A DNA stretch of 64,000 bases, from assembly GCA_017392945.1 (NCBI GenBank), contig JAFOSK010000066.1, forward strand, positions 1-64,000, given 5' to 3'. The first letter of the stretch is position 1. Each line of letters starts with the position of its first letter. Under the pieces are notes generated by a model. That model made no database searches and was not told the DNA's origin. It worked only from the letters and a program-made list of their open reading frames with translations. Below, in pieces: positions 54,461-62,306 of this stretch. The DNA is from Treponema sp. Lineage in GTDB: Bacteria; Spirochaetota; Spirochaetia; Treponematales; Treponemataceae. The position numbers and the translations under genes were made by a program.

Positions 54461-55543
54461 ATGAAAAGATCGGTTTTAATAAGTGGAATTGCTGTAATGG
54501 CACTCTCCGTTATGATTACGGCCTGTAATAAAAAACAGTCTGCAAAAACCCCTGCTCAGAAAGTTGTCAGAATCAATTTTCAGACAGGAATCCTATGTGG
54601 TGCGCCTGTGCATGTTGCAATGAAAACAGGACTTTTTGATGAAGAACTTGCCGCCATTGGTCAAAAAGCGGAATATGTTCAGGTCGTTGAAGGCGGAGCA
54701 ACGCTTGCAGAAATGATTGCATCCGGCAAGGTTGACGCAGGATACGGTCTTTATGCAACACAGCTTCAGGCAATCGAAAACGGACTTCCTATTTCCTACG
54801 CTTCAGGAATTCACGTAGGTTGTACAAAGTATTATGCCCGTCAGGACAGCGGCATTTATTCAGCGGCTGATTTACGCGGAAAAAAGATTGGCGTTCCTGG
54901 ACTTGCAGATTCGAGCGTTATGAATCTTAGACGAAAGCTCATGGATTTGGGAATCGGCGTTACGGCAGATAATAATGAAGTTGAATTTATTGCCTATGCT
55001 TCTTCGGATCTAGCGATTGCCCTGAACAATGGTGCAGTGGATGCAATTGGTGCGCACGATCCTGTTGCAACAAAAGCAGAGCTTGCTTATGGATTCCGTA
55101 AAATCCTTGATACTGGAATCGATGAAAAATTCCGTAATGAATACTGCTGTATGCAGTTCGTTACTCACAAATTGGTAAAGGAAAATCCTGAGGGGGCGGC
55201 TGCAGTAACAAGAGCCATAATGAAGGCAAGCGCATTTGTTGAAGCAGAACCAAGGGCCGCTGCAAAACTTCAGATTGAAAATAATTTCGTTGCAGGCGAT
55301 CTAGATTTTAATGCGGCTTTGCTTGATGAACTCAATTTTATTCCAAGCCGTTCTCTTGGAAAAAAGACATTTGAGGCTGCTGCCCGCCAGCTTCAGGATG
55401 CAGGTGTCCTTAAAAAGTCAACAGATCTTAAGGAATATGTAGACAATGGATTCATTGAACTTCCAGGAGTGCCTGATGGTTACACCTATGATAAAGAAAC
55501 AGGCTCTTATATAGAAATTAATGGAATCCGGACAGGATTCTAA
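54461..55543 (+). CDS. Substrate-binding lipoprotein of the ABC importer
   Basis: 360 residues with signal and lipobox MITAC (Cys22). It has the NMT1/THI5-SsuA-like two-lobe fold: an opening FQTGILCGAPVHVAMKTGLFDEE, VVEGGATLAEMIASGKVDAGYG, ADLRGKKIGVPG and GAVDAIGAHDPVATKAE. Family ligands are sulfonates, nitrate, bicarbonate or thiamine precursors; here the ligand is unknown. An unusual feature is the Cys pair NEYCCMQ and Cys in LCGAP and VGCTK, which might matter for thiol or metal ligands. It follows the ATPase gene in the same unit, with GGAGG before its ATG. Confidence 0.88.
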   Translation: MKRSVLISGIAVMALSVMITACNKKQSAKTPAQKVVRINFQTGILCGAPVHVAMKTGLFDEELAAIGQKAEYVQVVEGGATLAEMIASGKVDAGYGLYATQLQAIENGLPISYASGIHVGCTKYYARQDSGIYSAADLRGKKIGVPGLADSSVMNLRRKLMDLGIGVTADNNEVEFIAYASSDLAIALNNGAVDAIGAHDPVATKAELAYGFRKILDTGIDEKFRNEYCCMQFVTHKLVKENPEGAAAVTRAIMKASAFVEAEPRAAAKLQIENNFVAGDLDFNAALLDELNFIPSRSLGKKTFEAAARQLQDAGVLKKSTDLKEYVDNGFIELPGVPDGYTYDKETGSYIEINGIRTGF

Positions 55544-55556
55544 GGAGTTTATTAAA

Positions 55557-55952
55557 ATGAAAAAACAGAACATTATTTTTGCAGCAATTGTTGCTTTGCT
55601 CGGCGTGCTTGTTTTTCTTGCACCGTATTCTTTTGCCAAAGTTTGTGAACTTGGTGAAAAAGTCATGAAGTGTCACTGGACTGCGCGCATTGAATTGTTC
55701 CTTGGAATTACAATTACTATTCTTGGACTGCTGAAGGCACTTTCTTCTGATGCAAAATATCAGCTTGCCCTTAATGCAGGAACCGCTCTTAATGCCGCAG
55801 GTGTAATCCTTGTACCGGCAAAATTGATCGGAGTCTGCGGAAAAACAATGATGCACTGTCATTCAGTTACAAGACCGGCTTTGATAGTTTTGGGAATTCT
55901 GATTCTTTTTGCAGTTGCATTTCATACGGTGCTTTTATGGAAAAAACGCTGA
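55557..55952 (+). CDS. DUF4418-type small membrane protein
   Basis: About 131 residues with four hydrophobic spans and a pattern of conserved Cys/His: KVCELGEKVMKCHW and VCGKTMMHCHSVTRP. The open frame starts at 55521, but the start at 55557 (MKKQNIIFAAIVALL) is preceded by AAGGAG and fits the family. DUF4418 proteins are of unknown function, and I identify it by its layout and CxxKxMxCHx motifs, not by a search. It lies between the importer binding protein and a MacB-like permease and ends inside the start of that gene (16-base overlap), so the three are co-expressed. Confidence 0.7.
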   Translation: MKKQNIIFAAIVALLGVLVFLAPYSFAKVCELGEKVMKCHWTARIELFLGITITILGLLKALSSDAKYQLALNAGTALNAAGVILVPAKLIGVCGKTMMHCHSVTRPALIVLGILILFAVAFHTVLLWKKR

Positions 55953-57148
55953 GTTATAATCCGCACATTGAAAGGACGCTTGCGCTTTCAAATCTTTCTC
56001 AAAAAAAATACAGGACGGTTCTTATAGGGATTCTTGTTGCTGTTTCGGCCGCCGTTCTGTTCGCTTCGCTTGTTCTTTCTTCAAGCCTTAAGGCAGGAAT
56101 TGCCGGCCTGCGTTCATGTCTGGGCGCAGATTTGCTTGTAGTTCCGGCAGGGTACGAAAAAAATGCAGAGAATATTCTGCTTACAGGAGAACCGAATTAT
56201 TTTTATATGGAGCGTTCTGTCCTTGATAGAATCCGTTCTGTAGAAGGCGTTGAAAAAGCAAGTGCTCAATTTTATCTTACGAGCCTTGCCGAAAGCTGCT
56301 GCGATTTTCCGGTTCAGATTATAGGTTTTGAGCCGGAAAGCGATTTTATAATTCAAACCTGGTCCAAGAAAAGGATAAGGAAAGAATTCGGCGAAGAGTT
56401 CTTTTTGTGCGGAAACAACGTAACTCAGGAACATGGAAGCGTCAGATTTTTTGATGAAGCTCACAAAGTTTCCGGCAGGCTGCTAAAAACTGGTTCCGGC
56501 ATGGACAACGTGATTTTCTGCGATTTTAATACTTTGCAGAACATTTTTGATGCAGCCCGAAAAAAAGGGTTCGGTTTTATTTCTGACGGCGATACAAAGA
56601 ACAAGATAAGCACAGTTTTGATCCGGCTTTCGCCAGAGGCTTCTGCGTCGACAGTTGCGCTGCGCATAAAAAACGCCGTTCCCGACGTTCAGGTTATTCA
56701 GAGTGAAAAATTCATAAGGAATTTTTCCCAAAGAATGGGCTCATTCCTTGTGTTTTTTCACTCAATATCCGTTCTTGTACTTTTGATTACGATTTTTTCG
56801 ATGGCACTTGTTTTTTCGATTATGATAAACGAACGCCGTCGGGAATTTTCTATACTCCGGGTTCTCGGGGCAGACCGTTCAGCCCTTAGAAAAATACTGC
56901 TTTATGAAACGGCGTTCATAGGCGGAGCCGGTGCCTTTGCAGGAATAACATTGGCCGCGCTTGCTGTAATCCCGTTCAATGCCTTGCTTTCCGAAAAAAT
57001 TTCACTTCCATTTGCGATGTGCGGAACAGGCAGGATCCTTATTTTTGCAACAGCAGCGTTTTTAGTAAGTGGTTTTTCTTGCGTTCTGGCTGCTGTAAAT
57101 GCAGTGTTCAGAATTGTAAAAATACAACCGTATGGCGACGTAAAATGA
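55937..57148 (+). CDS. FtsX/MacB-type ABC permease
   Basis: 403 residues. One N-terminal span, a long extracytoplasmic domain (residues ~60-255) and three C-terminal spans (SVLVLLITIFSMALVFSIMI, AFIGGAGAFAGITLAALAVI, ILIFATAAFLVSGFSCVLAAV) fit the FtsX-like permease fold of MacB, LolCE and related exporters. NERRREFSILRVLGADRSALR is the typical coupling segment after the second span. The partner ATPase follows at 57210. Such systems move lipids, lipoproteins or peptides, or act as mechanotransmitters. Why it is bound to the sulfur/nitrogenase-like set is unclear. It starts within DUF4418. Confidence 0.85.
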   Translation: MEKTLSYNPHIERTLALSNLSQKKYRTVLIGILVAVSAAVLFASLVLSSSLKAGIAGLRSCLGADLLVVPAGYEKNAENILLTGEPNYFYMERSVLDRIRSVEGVEKASAQFYLTSLAESCCDFPVQIIGFEPESDFIIQTWSKKRIRKEFGEEFFLCGNNVTQEHGSVRFFDEAHKVSGRLLKTGSGMDNVIFCDFNTLQNIFDAARKKGFGFISDGDTKNKISTVLIRLSPEASASTVALRIKNAVPDVQVIQSEKFIRNFSQRMGSFLVFFHSISVLVLLITIFSMALVFSIMINERRREFSILRVLGADRSALRKILLYETAFIGGAGAFAGITLAALAVIPFNALLSEKISLPFAMCGTGRILIFATAAFLVSGFSCVLAAVNAVFRIVKIQPYGDVK

Positions 57149-57209
57149 ACGGATTCCGCCGCGTAAATAATACGTTGCAGGATTATTTTTATTGTATTAG
57201 GAGAAAAAA

Positions 57210-57863
57210 ATGATCGCGGTTCAAAATATTTATAAGAAATTCAATACTCCGCGCGGAACAAAAACTGTCCTTTCTGATTTTTCCCTTACGATAAATGACG
57301 GAACTTTTTTTGGAATAAAGGGCGAATCCGGTGTCGGCAAAAGCACCCTTCTTTCCATTATTACAGGACTTCAAAAACCGGATTCCGGTAAAGTGATTAT
57401 TGATGGTACGGATATTTTTGAACTTTCGGACAAGGAAGCATGTGCTTTTAGAAACAAAAATATAGGTTTTGTTTCACAAGAGCAAAGCTTTTTGGAAAAT
57501 CTCAATGTCCTGGACAATGTGGTTCTGCCGGCATTTCTTTCCAAAAAATCAGTTTTTTCACAGGAAGAAATCTATTCCAGGGCAAAAAAACTTCTTTCTG
57601 AACTTGGAATTTCAGAACTTTCAGAAATGTATCCTTCTGTCCTTTCCGGCGGAGAAAATCAGCGTGTTTTGATTGCACGCGCGCTGATAAATGACCCGAA
57701 GATTATTGTTGCAGACGAACCAACTGATTCAGTCAGCGAAGGACAGGCAAAAGAAATAACCGGGATTTTAAAGGCTCTTTCAGAAGCCGGAAAAACTGTA
57801 ATTATCGTAAGTCATAATCAGGCAGATTTTGAACAGTGCAATCAAAAAATTTTTTTAAGCTAA
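57210..57863 (+). CDS. ABC ATPase of the FtsX-type permease (LolD/MacB-like)
   Basis: 217 residues. Walker A GESGVGKST, Q-loop FVSQEQSFLENLNVLDNVVLP, signature LSGGENQRVLIARAL, Walker B IIVADEPTDSV and an H-loop in VSHNQADFE. Length and sequence fit the LolD/MacB/FtsE group and pair it with the permease directly upstream (61-bp gap). The catalytic Glu after Walker B Asp is present. AGGAG lies before the ATG. Last gene of the 53670-57863 unit; the next gene has its own operator. Confidence 0.9.
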   Translation: MIAVQNIYKKFNTPRGTKTVLSDFSLTINDGTFFGIKGESGVGKSTLLSIITGLQKPDSGKVIIDGTDIFELSDKEACAFRNKNIGFVSQEQSFLENLNVLDNVVLPAFLSKKSVFSQEEIYSRAKKLLSELGISELSEMYPSVLSGGENQRVLIARALINDPKIIVADEPTDSVSEGQAKEITGILKALSEAGKTVIIVSHNQADFEQCNQKIFLS

Positions 57864-57864
57864 A

Positions 57865-57885
57865 AACCTAGTAATATACTAGGTT
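57865..57885. promoter_or_regulatory. Perfect operator palindrome before cysteine synthase
   Basis: Arms AACCTAGTA (57865-57873) and TACTAGGTT (57877-57885) with a 3-bp centre. It matches the 60467 site in CCTAG-N7-CTAGG spacing. It lies 31 bp before the cysteine synthase ATG and just after the preceding gene's stop. A TAATAT at 57887-57892 may be the -10 box. Confidence 0.75.
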
Positions 57886-57915
57886 GTAATATAAATGTAA
57901 CTTGGAGGCAATATT

Positions 57916-58905
57916 ATGGCAAAACACATTCACGATTCACTTACGGAGCTTGTTGGAAATACTCCGCTTGTCAGATTGCATGGATATGAAAAAGAATTAG
58001 GACTTAAGGCTCATCTGCTTGCAAAGGTTGAATATTTCAACCCTATCGGAAGCATCAAGGACAGGATTGTCCTGCGCATCATTCAGGATGCAGAAAAAGC
58101 AGGAAAAATTGCACCGGGCAAAACAACTCTGATTGAATACACAAGCGGTAATACTGGAATTGCGGTAAGCGCTATTGGCGCTATGAAAGGCTACAAGGTA
58201 CAGATTTATTTGCAGGAAGGTGTAAGCCGTGAACGTCTGCAGGTTATGAAGGCCTTTGGCGCAAATGTAACAAAAATAGGCGATGTTCCTGAGTTGCAGG
58301 ATGCTCTGAAAGCGACTAATAATGATTTTGTTGCAGCAACAAATATCCTGAAACAGCATATCCGCGAAAGACAAGCCGCAGGAGATGACATTTATTTTGT
58401 CGATCAGATGATAAATCCCCTGAATCCGGTTGCTCATCATGACACTACAGGAAAAGAGATTTGGGAAGACACTGACGGTGATCTGGCGGCTGTTGTTGCA
58501 AGCGTTGGAACGGCTGGAACTATCCGCGGAATAAGTGACTATATAAAAGCGAAGAATAGTGCTGTAAAGGTTTTTGCAGTTGAACCGGCTGAGGATGATG
58601 CAAAACTGACAGGAATTCATAATTTTACAGAAGTTCCTTTTGAACGTGTTCCTCCAAGCCTTAGAGACAACGATGCTATTACAAAAACTGTTTTTGACGA
58701 AGCTTTTATTGCTGATACAAACGGGGCCTTTGAGGCTGCCCGCACTGTTGCAAAAACAGACGGTATTCTTGTAGGAAATTCAAGTGGTGCTGCATTATGG
58801 GGAGCTGTAAAAGTTGCTCAACGAAAAGAATTTGAAGGTAAGAATATTGTAGTTGTTTTTCCAGATACAGGACTTCGTTATCTGAGTACAGGTTTATTTG
58901 AATAA
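57916..58905 (+). CDS. cysK: Cysteine synthase (O-acetylserine sulfhydrylase)
   Basis: PLP enzyme of 329 residues that joins sulfide (or another thiol) to an activated serine. Family marks: LVGNTPLVRL, PLP lysine in NPIGSIKDR, TSGNTGIAVS, GTAGTIRGI (phosphate loop) and SSGAALWGA. The loop 'KVFAVEPAEDDAKLTG' is the allosteric part. CysK and CysM cannot be told apart, and homocysteine or selenide as nucleophile cannot be excluded. It has its own operator palindrome, shared with the importer unit, and sits beside the nitrogenase-like cluster, which suggests a role in taking up sulfur released by that system. Good GGAGG before the ATG. Confidence 0.9.
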   Translation: MAKHIHDSLTELVGNTPLVRLHGYEKELGLKAHLLAKVEYFNPIGSIKDRIVLRIIQDAEKAGKIAPGKTTLIEYTSGNTGIAVSAIGAMKGYKVQIYLQEGVSRERLQVMKAFGANVTKIGDVPELQDALKATNNDFVAATNILKQHIRERQAAGDDIYFVDQMINPLNPVAHHDTTGKEIWEDTDGDLAAVVASVGTAGTIRGISDYIKAKNSAVKVFAVEPAEDDAKLTGIHNFTEVPFERVPPSLRDNDAITKTVFDEAFIADTNGAFEAARTVAKTDGILVGNSSGAALWGAVKVAQRKEFEGKNIVVVFPDTGLRYLSTGLFE

Positions 58906-58947
58906 CAAGCGCATTCAGGAAAGCGGTAAAAATATGGGCAAAATGAG

Positions 58948-59013
58948 ATCCTGAAACAGGTTTCGAATGATGGGAATATAATTTGTCATTCTGAGTTTGT
59001 TTCAGGATTTTTT
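58948..59013 (+). terminator. Repeat-type hairpin and T-tract after cysteine synthase
   Basis: ATCCTGAAACA (58948-58958) pairs with TGTTTCAGGAT (58998-59008); AATGA/TCATT form inner arms. It runs into TTTTTT (59008-59013). The sequence is a common bacterial intergenic repeat type and can act as terminator for cysK. Confidence 0.55.
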
Positions 59014-59340
59014 ATGGTCGAGTGAATATTTTGAAAAGACTATGTACGTAGAAAGTTATGATGCTCAAAATGTAGCGGTTGTATTTAGACTGGCTAAGCA
59101 ACCAATCTTTTCGATTCGTAAGAATCCGGAGTATACCACCTCACTGTATAAATGGTTATTTCGACAACCTCTTCGACAAGCTTAGGGACCACTCAATGAC
59201 CGCATCAATACTATTTTCTGACAGAGACTAAAAAAAAACGATAAGTTCAGTGTATGTTGATGATTGACTTTCAGCTTCAAAAAAACGTCTCCTGATAAAC
59301 AATTTTGTTAATTTTTATTTAGGAAGGACAAGTGATAAAG

Positions 59341-59473
59341 GGCTGACTGATAATATGGTGCGGTGGTTAAGTTTGCCGGCACGTAAAAGCACGAGCAGGC
59401 TGTCGTATTGTATTTGGCAGTACATCTTAACAGGTAAAATGACCGAATATACGGCAAACTTGTTAGTCAGTCC
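59341..59473. repeat. Long interrupted hairpin downstream of the permease
   Basis: Inner arms AAGTTTGCCG (59369-59378) and CGGCAAACTT (59452-59461) are perfect; outer arms GGCTGACT (59341-59348) and AGTCAGTCC (59465-59473) pair with a one-base bulge. The ~73-bp inner part is not obviously structured. It may be a MITE-like element or the 3' end of the minus-strand permease mRNA. Confidence 0.5.
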
Positions 59474-59496
59474 TTCATAAAAAAATATTGATTCTG

Positions 59497-60456
59497 TTAC
59501 CATTTAATCAGGCCTTTTTGCCATGCAAGCATTCGGGAGCGAACTTGGAAAAGGGCTGTTATTATGACGGTACAGAATATAGCTATCATTATAAGACCAG
59601 CATATACACCAGAATACATCATCATCGCTTTTTGCCAGCTTATATACCACCCAATACCATATTTTGCGCCGAACATTTCAGCAGTCATAAGGGCAATGAA
59701 TGCGGCGCAGATTCCGTTAAAAACACCCTGAAAGATGTTGGGTAAGGCAGCGGGAACTGCAATTTTGAAAATTTGGAAGAATGTTCCTGCTCCTAGCGTG
59801 CGTCCTACATCAAAATAAACTTTGCTTGTGTTCTGTATTCCTGAACTCGTCATAAGCTGAACTGGGAACCATACTGAAAGGGCTATTATAAAGATACTCG
59901 CGCCGAGGGGAGTCGGAAAGGTTGTCAGTACAAGAGGAATCCATGCTGTTGCAGGAATTGGTCCGATTAGCTTTATGTAAGGATTGATCCAATAATAAAC
60001 TTTCTTTGAAAATCCAAGACATACGCCCGTTACGAATCCCGAAATAGTACCCCAAATTACTCCCAGAATCAAAAGCCTGAAGGAAAATCCAATGCATTTC
60101 AGAATAAGCATTGTCTGCTCAACGAAAACTGCAAGAACGTTGTCGTAAGTAGGGAAAAAAATCACCGGAAGCAGGGCTAATTTTGCCGTAATAATATTCA
60201 ATATGGCGACAAGAATGCCAGCCCCGAAGAAAAAAGGTCCTTTTTTTTCTAACAGATTGCGGATTTTTGCAATAAAAAAAGACAGTGTAAAAAGAAGAAC
60301 AGTGATAGAAAGTAACGCATATAGAAGAAAGTTGTAATAATGCTTTGATGCTGTCGGATGAAGGGAGCTGTCTGGCAAAACCAGTTGAACAGCAAGGGCG
60401 AGAATTACTCCTAGAACCGGAAAGCCACGATAAAAAACATTTTTTAAATTCAGCAT
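59497..60456 (-). CDS. ABC importer permease (SsuC/TauC/NrtB family)
   Basis: 319 residues with six or more spans, longer than usual because of extra N-terminal spans. The BPD_transp_1 domain includes the EAA-like loop (DVGRTLGAGTFFQIFKIAVPAALPNIFQGVF), which docks on the ATPase. It should form the channel of the importer whose ATPase and binding protein lie at 53670 and 54461. It is transcribed in the opposite direction from its own promoter and operator (60467-60525). GGAGG precedes the ATG. The ligand is unknown. Confidence 0.88.
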   Translation of the reverse strand: MLNLKNVFYRGFPVLGVILALAVQLVLPDSSLHPTASKHYYNFLLYALLSITVLLFTLSFFIAKIRNLLEKKGPFFFGAGILVAILNIITAKLALLPVIFFPTYDNVLAVFVEQTMLILKCIGFSFRLLILGVIWGTISGFVTGVCLGFSKKVYYWINPYIKLIGPIPATAWIPLVLTTFPTPLGASIFIIALSVWFPVQLMTSSGIQNTSKVYFDVGRTLGAGTFFQIFKIAVPAALPNIFQGVFNGICAAFIALMTAEMFGAKYGIGWYISWQKAMMMYSGVYAGLIMIAIFCTVIITALFQVRSRMLAWQKGLIKW

Positions 60457-60466
60457 ATTAACCTCC

Positions 60467-60503
60467 GTATTATATACCTAGTAAATAACTAGGTATATAA
60501 TAC
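60467..60503. promoter_or_regulatory. 16-bp-arm operator before the permease gene
   Basis: Perfect arms GTATTATATACCTAGT (60467-60482) and ACTAGGTATATAATAC (60488-60503) with a 5-bp centre. The CCTAG-N7-CTAGG core is the same as at 57867. A minus-strand promoter TTGACC (plus 60520-60525) and TATTAT (60497-60502), spacer 17, overlaps the operator, which fits repression. Confidence 0.8.
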
Positions 60504-60510
60504 ACTTAAT

Positions 60511-60525
60511 TACCTACTAGGTCAA
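60511..60525. promoter_or_regulatory. Secondary operator half at the -35 box
   Basis: ACCTA-C-TAGGT (60512-60522) overlaps the -35 TTGACC of the permease promoter. It contains a full CTAGG half-site (60517-60521), while the partner half 12 bp away (CTTAA) is degraded. Confidence 0.4.
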
Positions 60526-60544
60526 TATGAAATAGCAAAGCAGC

Positions 60545-60928
60545 CTAGAAGATATGAAGTTCCCTTTTTTTATGAGATATGAAATATCCGTTTAGTTTTG
60601 AAACGGCCTCCTCTATCTCGAAAGGGGCTTCGATGCAGTTTACATTGTTTTCCTGAAGCAGACGTGAAGCTTTGTTTCCAATTTTTGCAACAAGAAAATA
60701 TGTGCAGTCACTTACTGCTTCGCCAACTTTTCGGACAAAACCGTTTCCGCATGAGCATCCGCTTTCACAGGTTTCTTTTTCAGGTTCCCGCTTGATTCTT
60801 CGATTTTCTAAAAAAGAATAGCTTCCGTCGGATTCGCTCACTTCGTAAATAGAAACTGATTCGATTTCGCCGAAGTGCAGGTTTATGTTTTTTCCGTCAG
60901 AACTTCCAAGCGCAATTTTGTAGGACAT
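60545..60928 (-). CDS. NifX-like (dinitrogenase Fe-Mo cofactor family) protein
   Basis: 127 residues of the NifX/NafY/NifB-C-terminal family, which hold FeMo-cofactor precursors. The family core is seen in LHFGEIESVSIYEV, ending in DCTYFLVAKIGNKASRLLQENNVNC. A special feature is the cysteine cluster CESGCSCGNGF (residues ~54-64), which could bind an Fe-S precursor or metal. AAGGAGG precedes the ATG, 22 bp after the NifK-like stop. It follows the NifD-like and NifK-like genes in one unit. No nifB, nifE or nifN is in view. Confidence 0.8.
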   Translation of the reverse strand: MSYKIALGSSDGKNINLHFGEIESVSIYEVSESDGSYSFLENRRIKREPEKETCESGCSCGNGFVRKVGEAVSDCTYFLVAKIGNKASRLLQENNVNCIEAPFEIEEAVSKLNGYFISHKKRELHIF

Positions 60929-60950
60929 GATTCCTCCTTAAAAAATCATC

Positions 60951-62306
60951 TTAAATAACCTGAACGCATCTGTCGATTGTTCTGTTCTTAAAGATTCCAG
61001 AATAGAGTTCTTCGGTGAGTTTAAGCCCGCCTGTATAACCTGTAAAAGACTTGCCAAGAATTACATCGTCTACGATTGGCAAGCTTAAATGGATAAGCAT
61101 GTTGTTGTTTTTTTCAGCAACAATTTTTTCCCATGTGCTTCCGAAAATAACTGCCCGCTTTGAAGTTCCGATCAGTTTTGAAAGTTCTTGCTGGATTTTT
61201 CCTCCGTCACTTTCAAAATGAACAGCATCTTTGATATTTTTTCCTAATGTTTCAATTGTTAAAAGAATTTTTTCCCGGATTGCTTCCGTCGGAGGTTCGT
61301 CTGTTATAAATATTCCTTTGGGCTGAAGTCCAAGCTCGTTAACCAAAAAATCTGAAACTCCGATTGCGTATTCTGAATTTGCTACGAGATAGAGATCGTT
61401 TGGAATATTGCTTCTGAAATCTGACAGAAAATCAGCAAGTCCTACGATATAGGAATAGAATTTTTCTTCTTCTCTTTTTATTGTCGATAAAATTTTTTCA
61501 ATATTAAGGTTTGCAAATGCCGCAAGCTTTTTTAGGAAAAGACTGGTCGCTTTTCCACCGACCGGGAGATAAGGAAAATGAAAGAACGGGGTTCCATACT
61601 TTTTCTTTAAAAGTTCAACTGTCTTAAGTCCTACCCAAGGAGAAAGAAGAATGTTGAATTCTGCGTTTGGAATATTTTTCCATTCAAAGACACCTGCGCT
61701 TTCATAGCCGAAAAGGATGTTCACTTTGAGACCAATTGAAGTCAAAATTCTTTTGATTTCCTCCAGATCCCCTCGCCAGAATGGATCTTGATTAGGAACG
61801 ACAGAAAAAACGTTTACAAGTCCTTTCTGAACTTTCGGAGTTACATCGCCGACAAACTGCTCAATGATAGAATTGACTATAATCTCGTGCCCGTGATAGT
61901 TATTTCCTGTAAAGCCCGATGTTTCCGCTCCGACAACAGGTTTTCCTTCTTCACGGAATTCATTTGCAATCGAAACAATGTCGTCTCCGATAATTCCTGA
62001 AGTACAGCCTGAAAGAAGAACAAAAAGATCTGCATCAAGAACCTTGAATGCATTTTCAGTTAAAGTACGAAGCTTGTTTTCGCCGCCGAATACAACTTCC
62101 TTGGTTCCCGTGTTAGTGCTTGAAATCTGTCCGCCTCCACCATAACCTTCACCCTGGTTTCCGCTGCAATCAGAAAGTGTGTGAAATGTTTTTGCTGCAC
62201 AGCCTGGTCCTGCGTGTACGATTGGCAAAGCTCTAGGAATAGCAAGTACTGTAGTCTGTGCTGCAAGTGCACAAGAAAATCTTGGTTGTTCAATTAATTT
62301 ACTCAT
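60951..62306 (-). CDS. NifK-like nitrogenase component 1 subunit
   Basis: 451 residues, nitrogenase component 1 (oxidoreductase) family. The three cysteines that bind the P-cluster in NifK are present at equivalent spacing: Cys12 (RFSCAL), Cys36 (HAGPGCAAKT) and Cys101 (LSGCTSGIIGDDI). A further Cys47 lies nearby. The glycine-rich stretch GYGGGGQISSTNTGTKEVVFGG is typical. It is shorter than NifK, lacking the N-terminal extension. It starts four bases inside the NifD-like gene (ATGA). Possible enzymes: methylthio-alkane reductase, another group IV nitrogenase-like enzyme, or unknown; a classic N2-fixing NifK is unlikely. Confidence 0.88.
   Translation of the reverse strand: MSKLIEQPRFSCALAAQTTVLAIPRALPIVHAGPGCAAKTFHTLSDCSGNQGEGYGGGGQISSTNTGTKEVVFGGENKLRTLTENAFKVLDADLFVLLSGCTSGIIGDDIVSIANEFREEGKPVVGAETSGFTGNNYHGHEIIVNSIIEQFVGDVTPKVQKGLVNVFSVVPNQDPFWRGDLEEIKRILTSIGLKVNILFGYESAGVFEWKNIPNAEFNILLSPWVGLKTVELLKKKYGTPFFHFPYLPVGGKATSLFLKKLAAFANLNIEKILSTIKREEEKFYSYIVGLADFLSDFRSNIPNDLYLVANSEYAIGVSDFLVNELGLQPKGIFITDEPPTEAIREKILLTIETLGKNIKDAVHFESDGGKIQQELSKLIGTSKRAVIFGSTWEKIVAEKNNNMLIHLSLPIVDDVILGKSFTGYTGGLKLTEELYSGIFKNRTIDRCVQVI

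Larger units (their letters stand above)
58906..59496. other. Non-coding gap with three repeat hairpins
   Basis: 591 bp. It holds the 58948-59013 inverted repeat, one copy of the TTCGACAAGC...AATGACCG dispersed repeat (59173-59203) and the 59341-59473 hairpin. Open frames at 58997-59185 (+) and 59315-59503 (-) run through these repeats, lack Shine-Dalgarno sites and are not called. Confidence 0.65.

Noticed and set aside
58997-59503. Short frames of about 62 residues in the repeat gap
   Set aside because: They run through known-type repeats and hairpins, have no Shine-Dalgarno and no recognisable domain.
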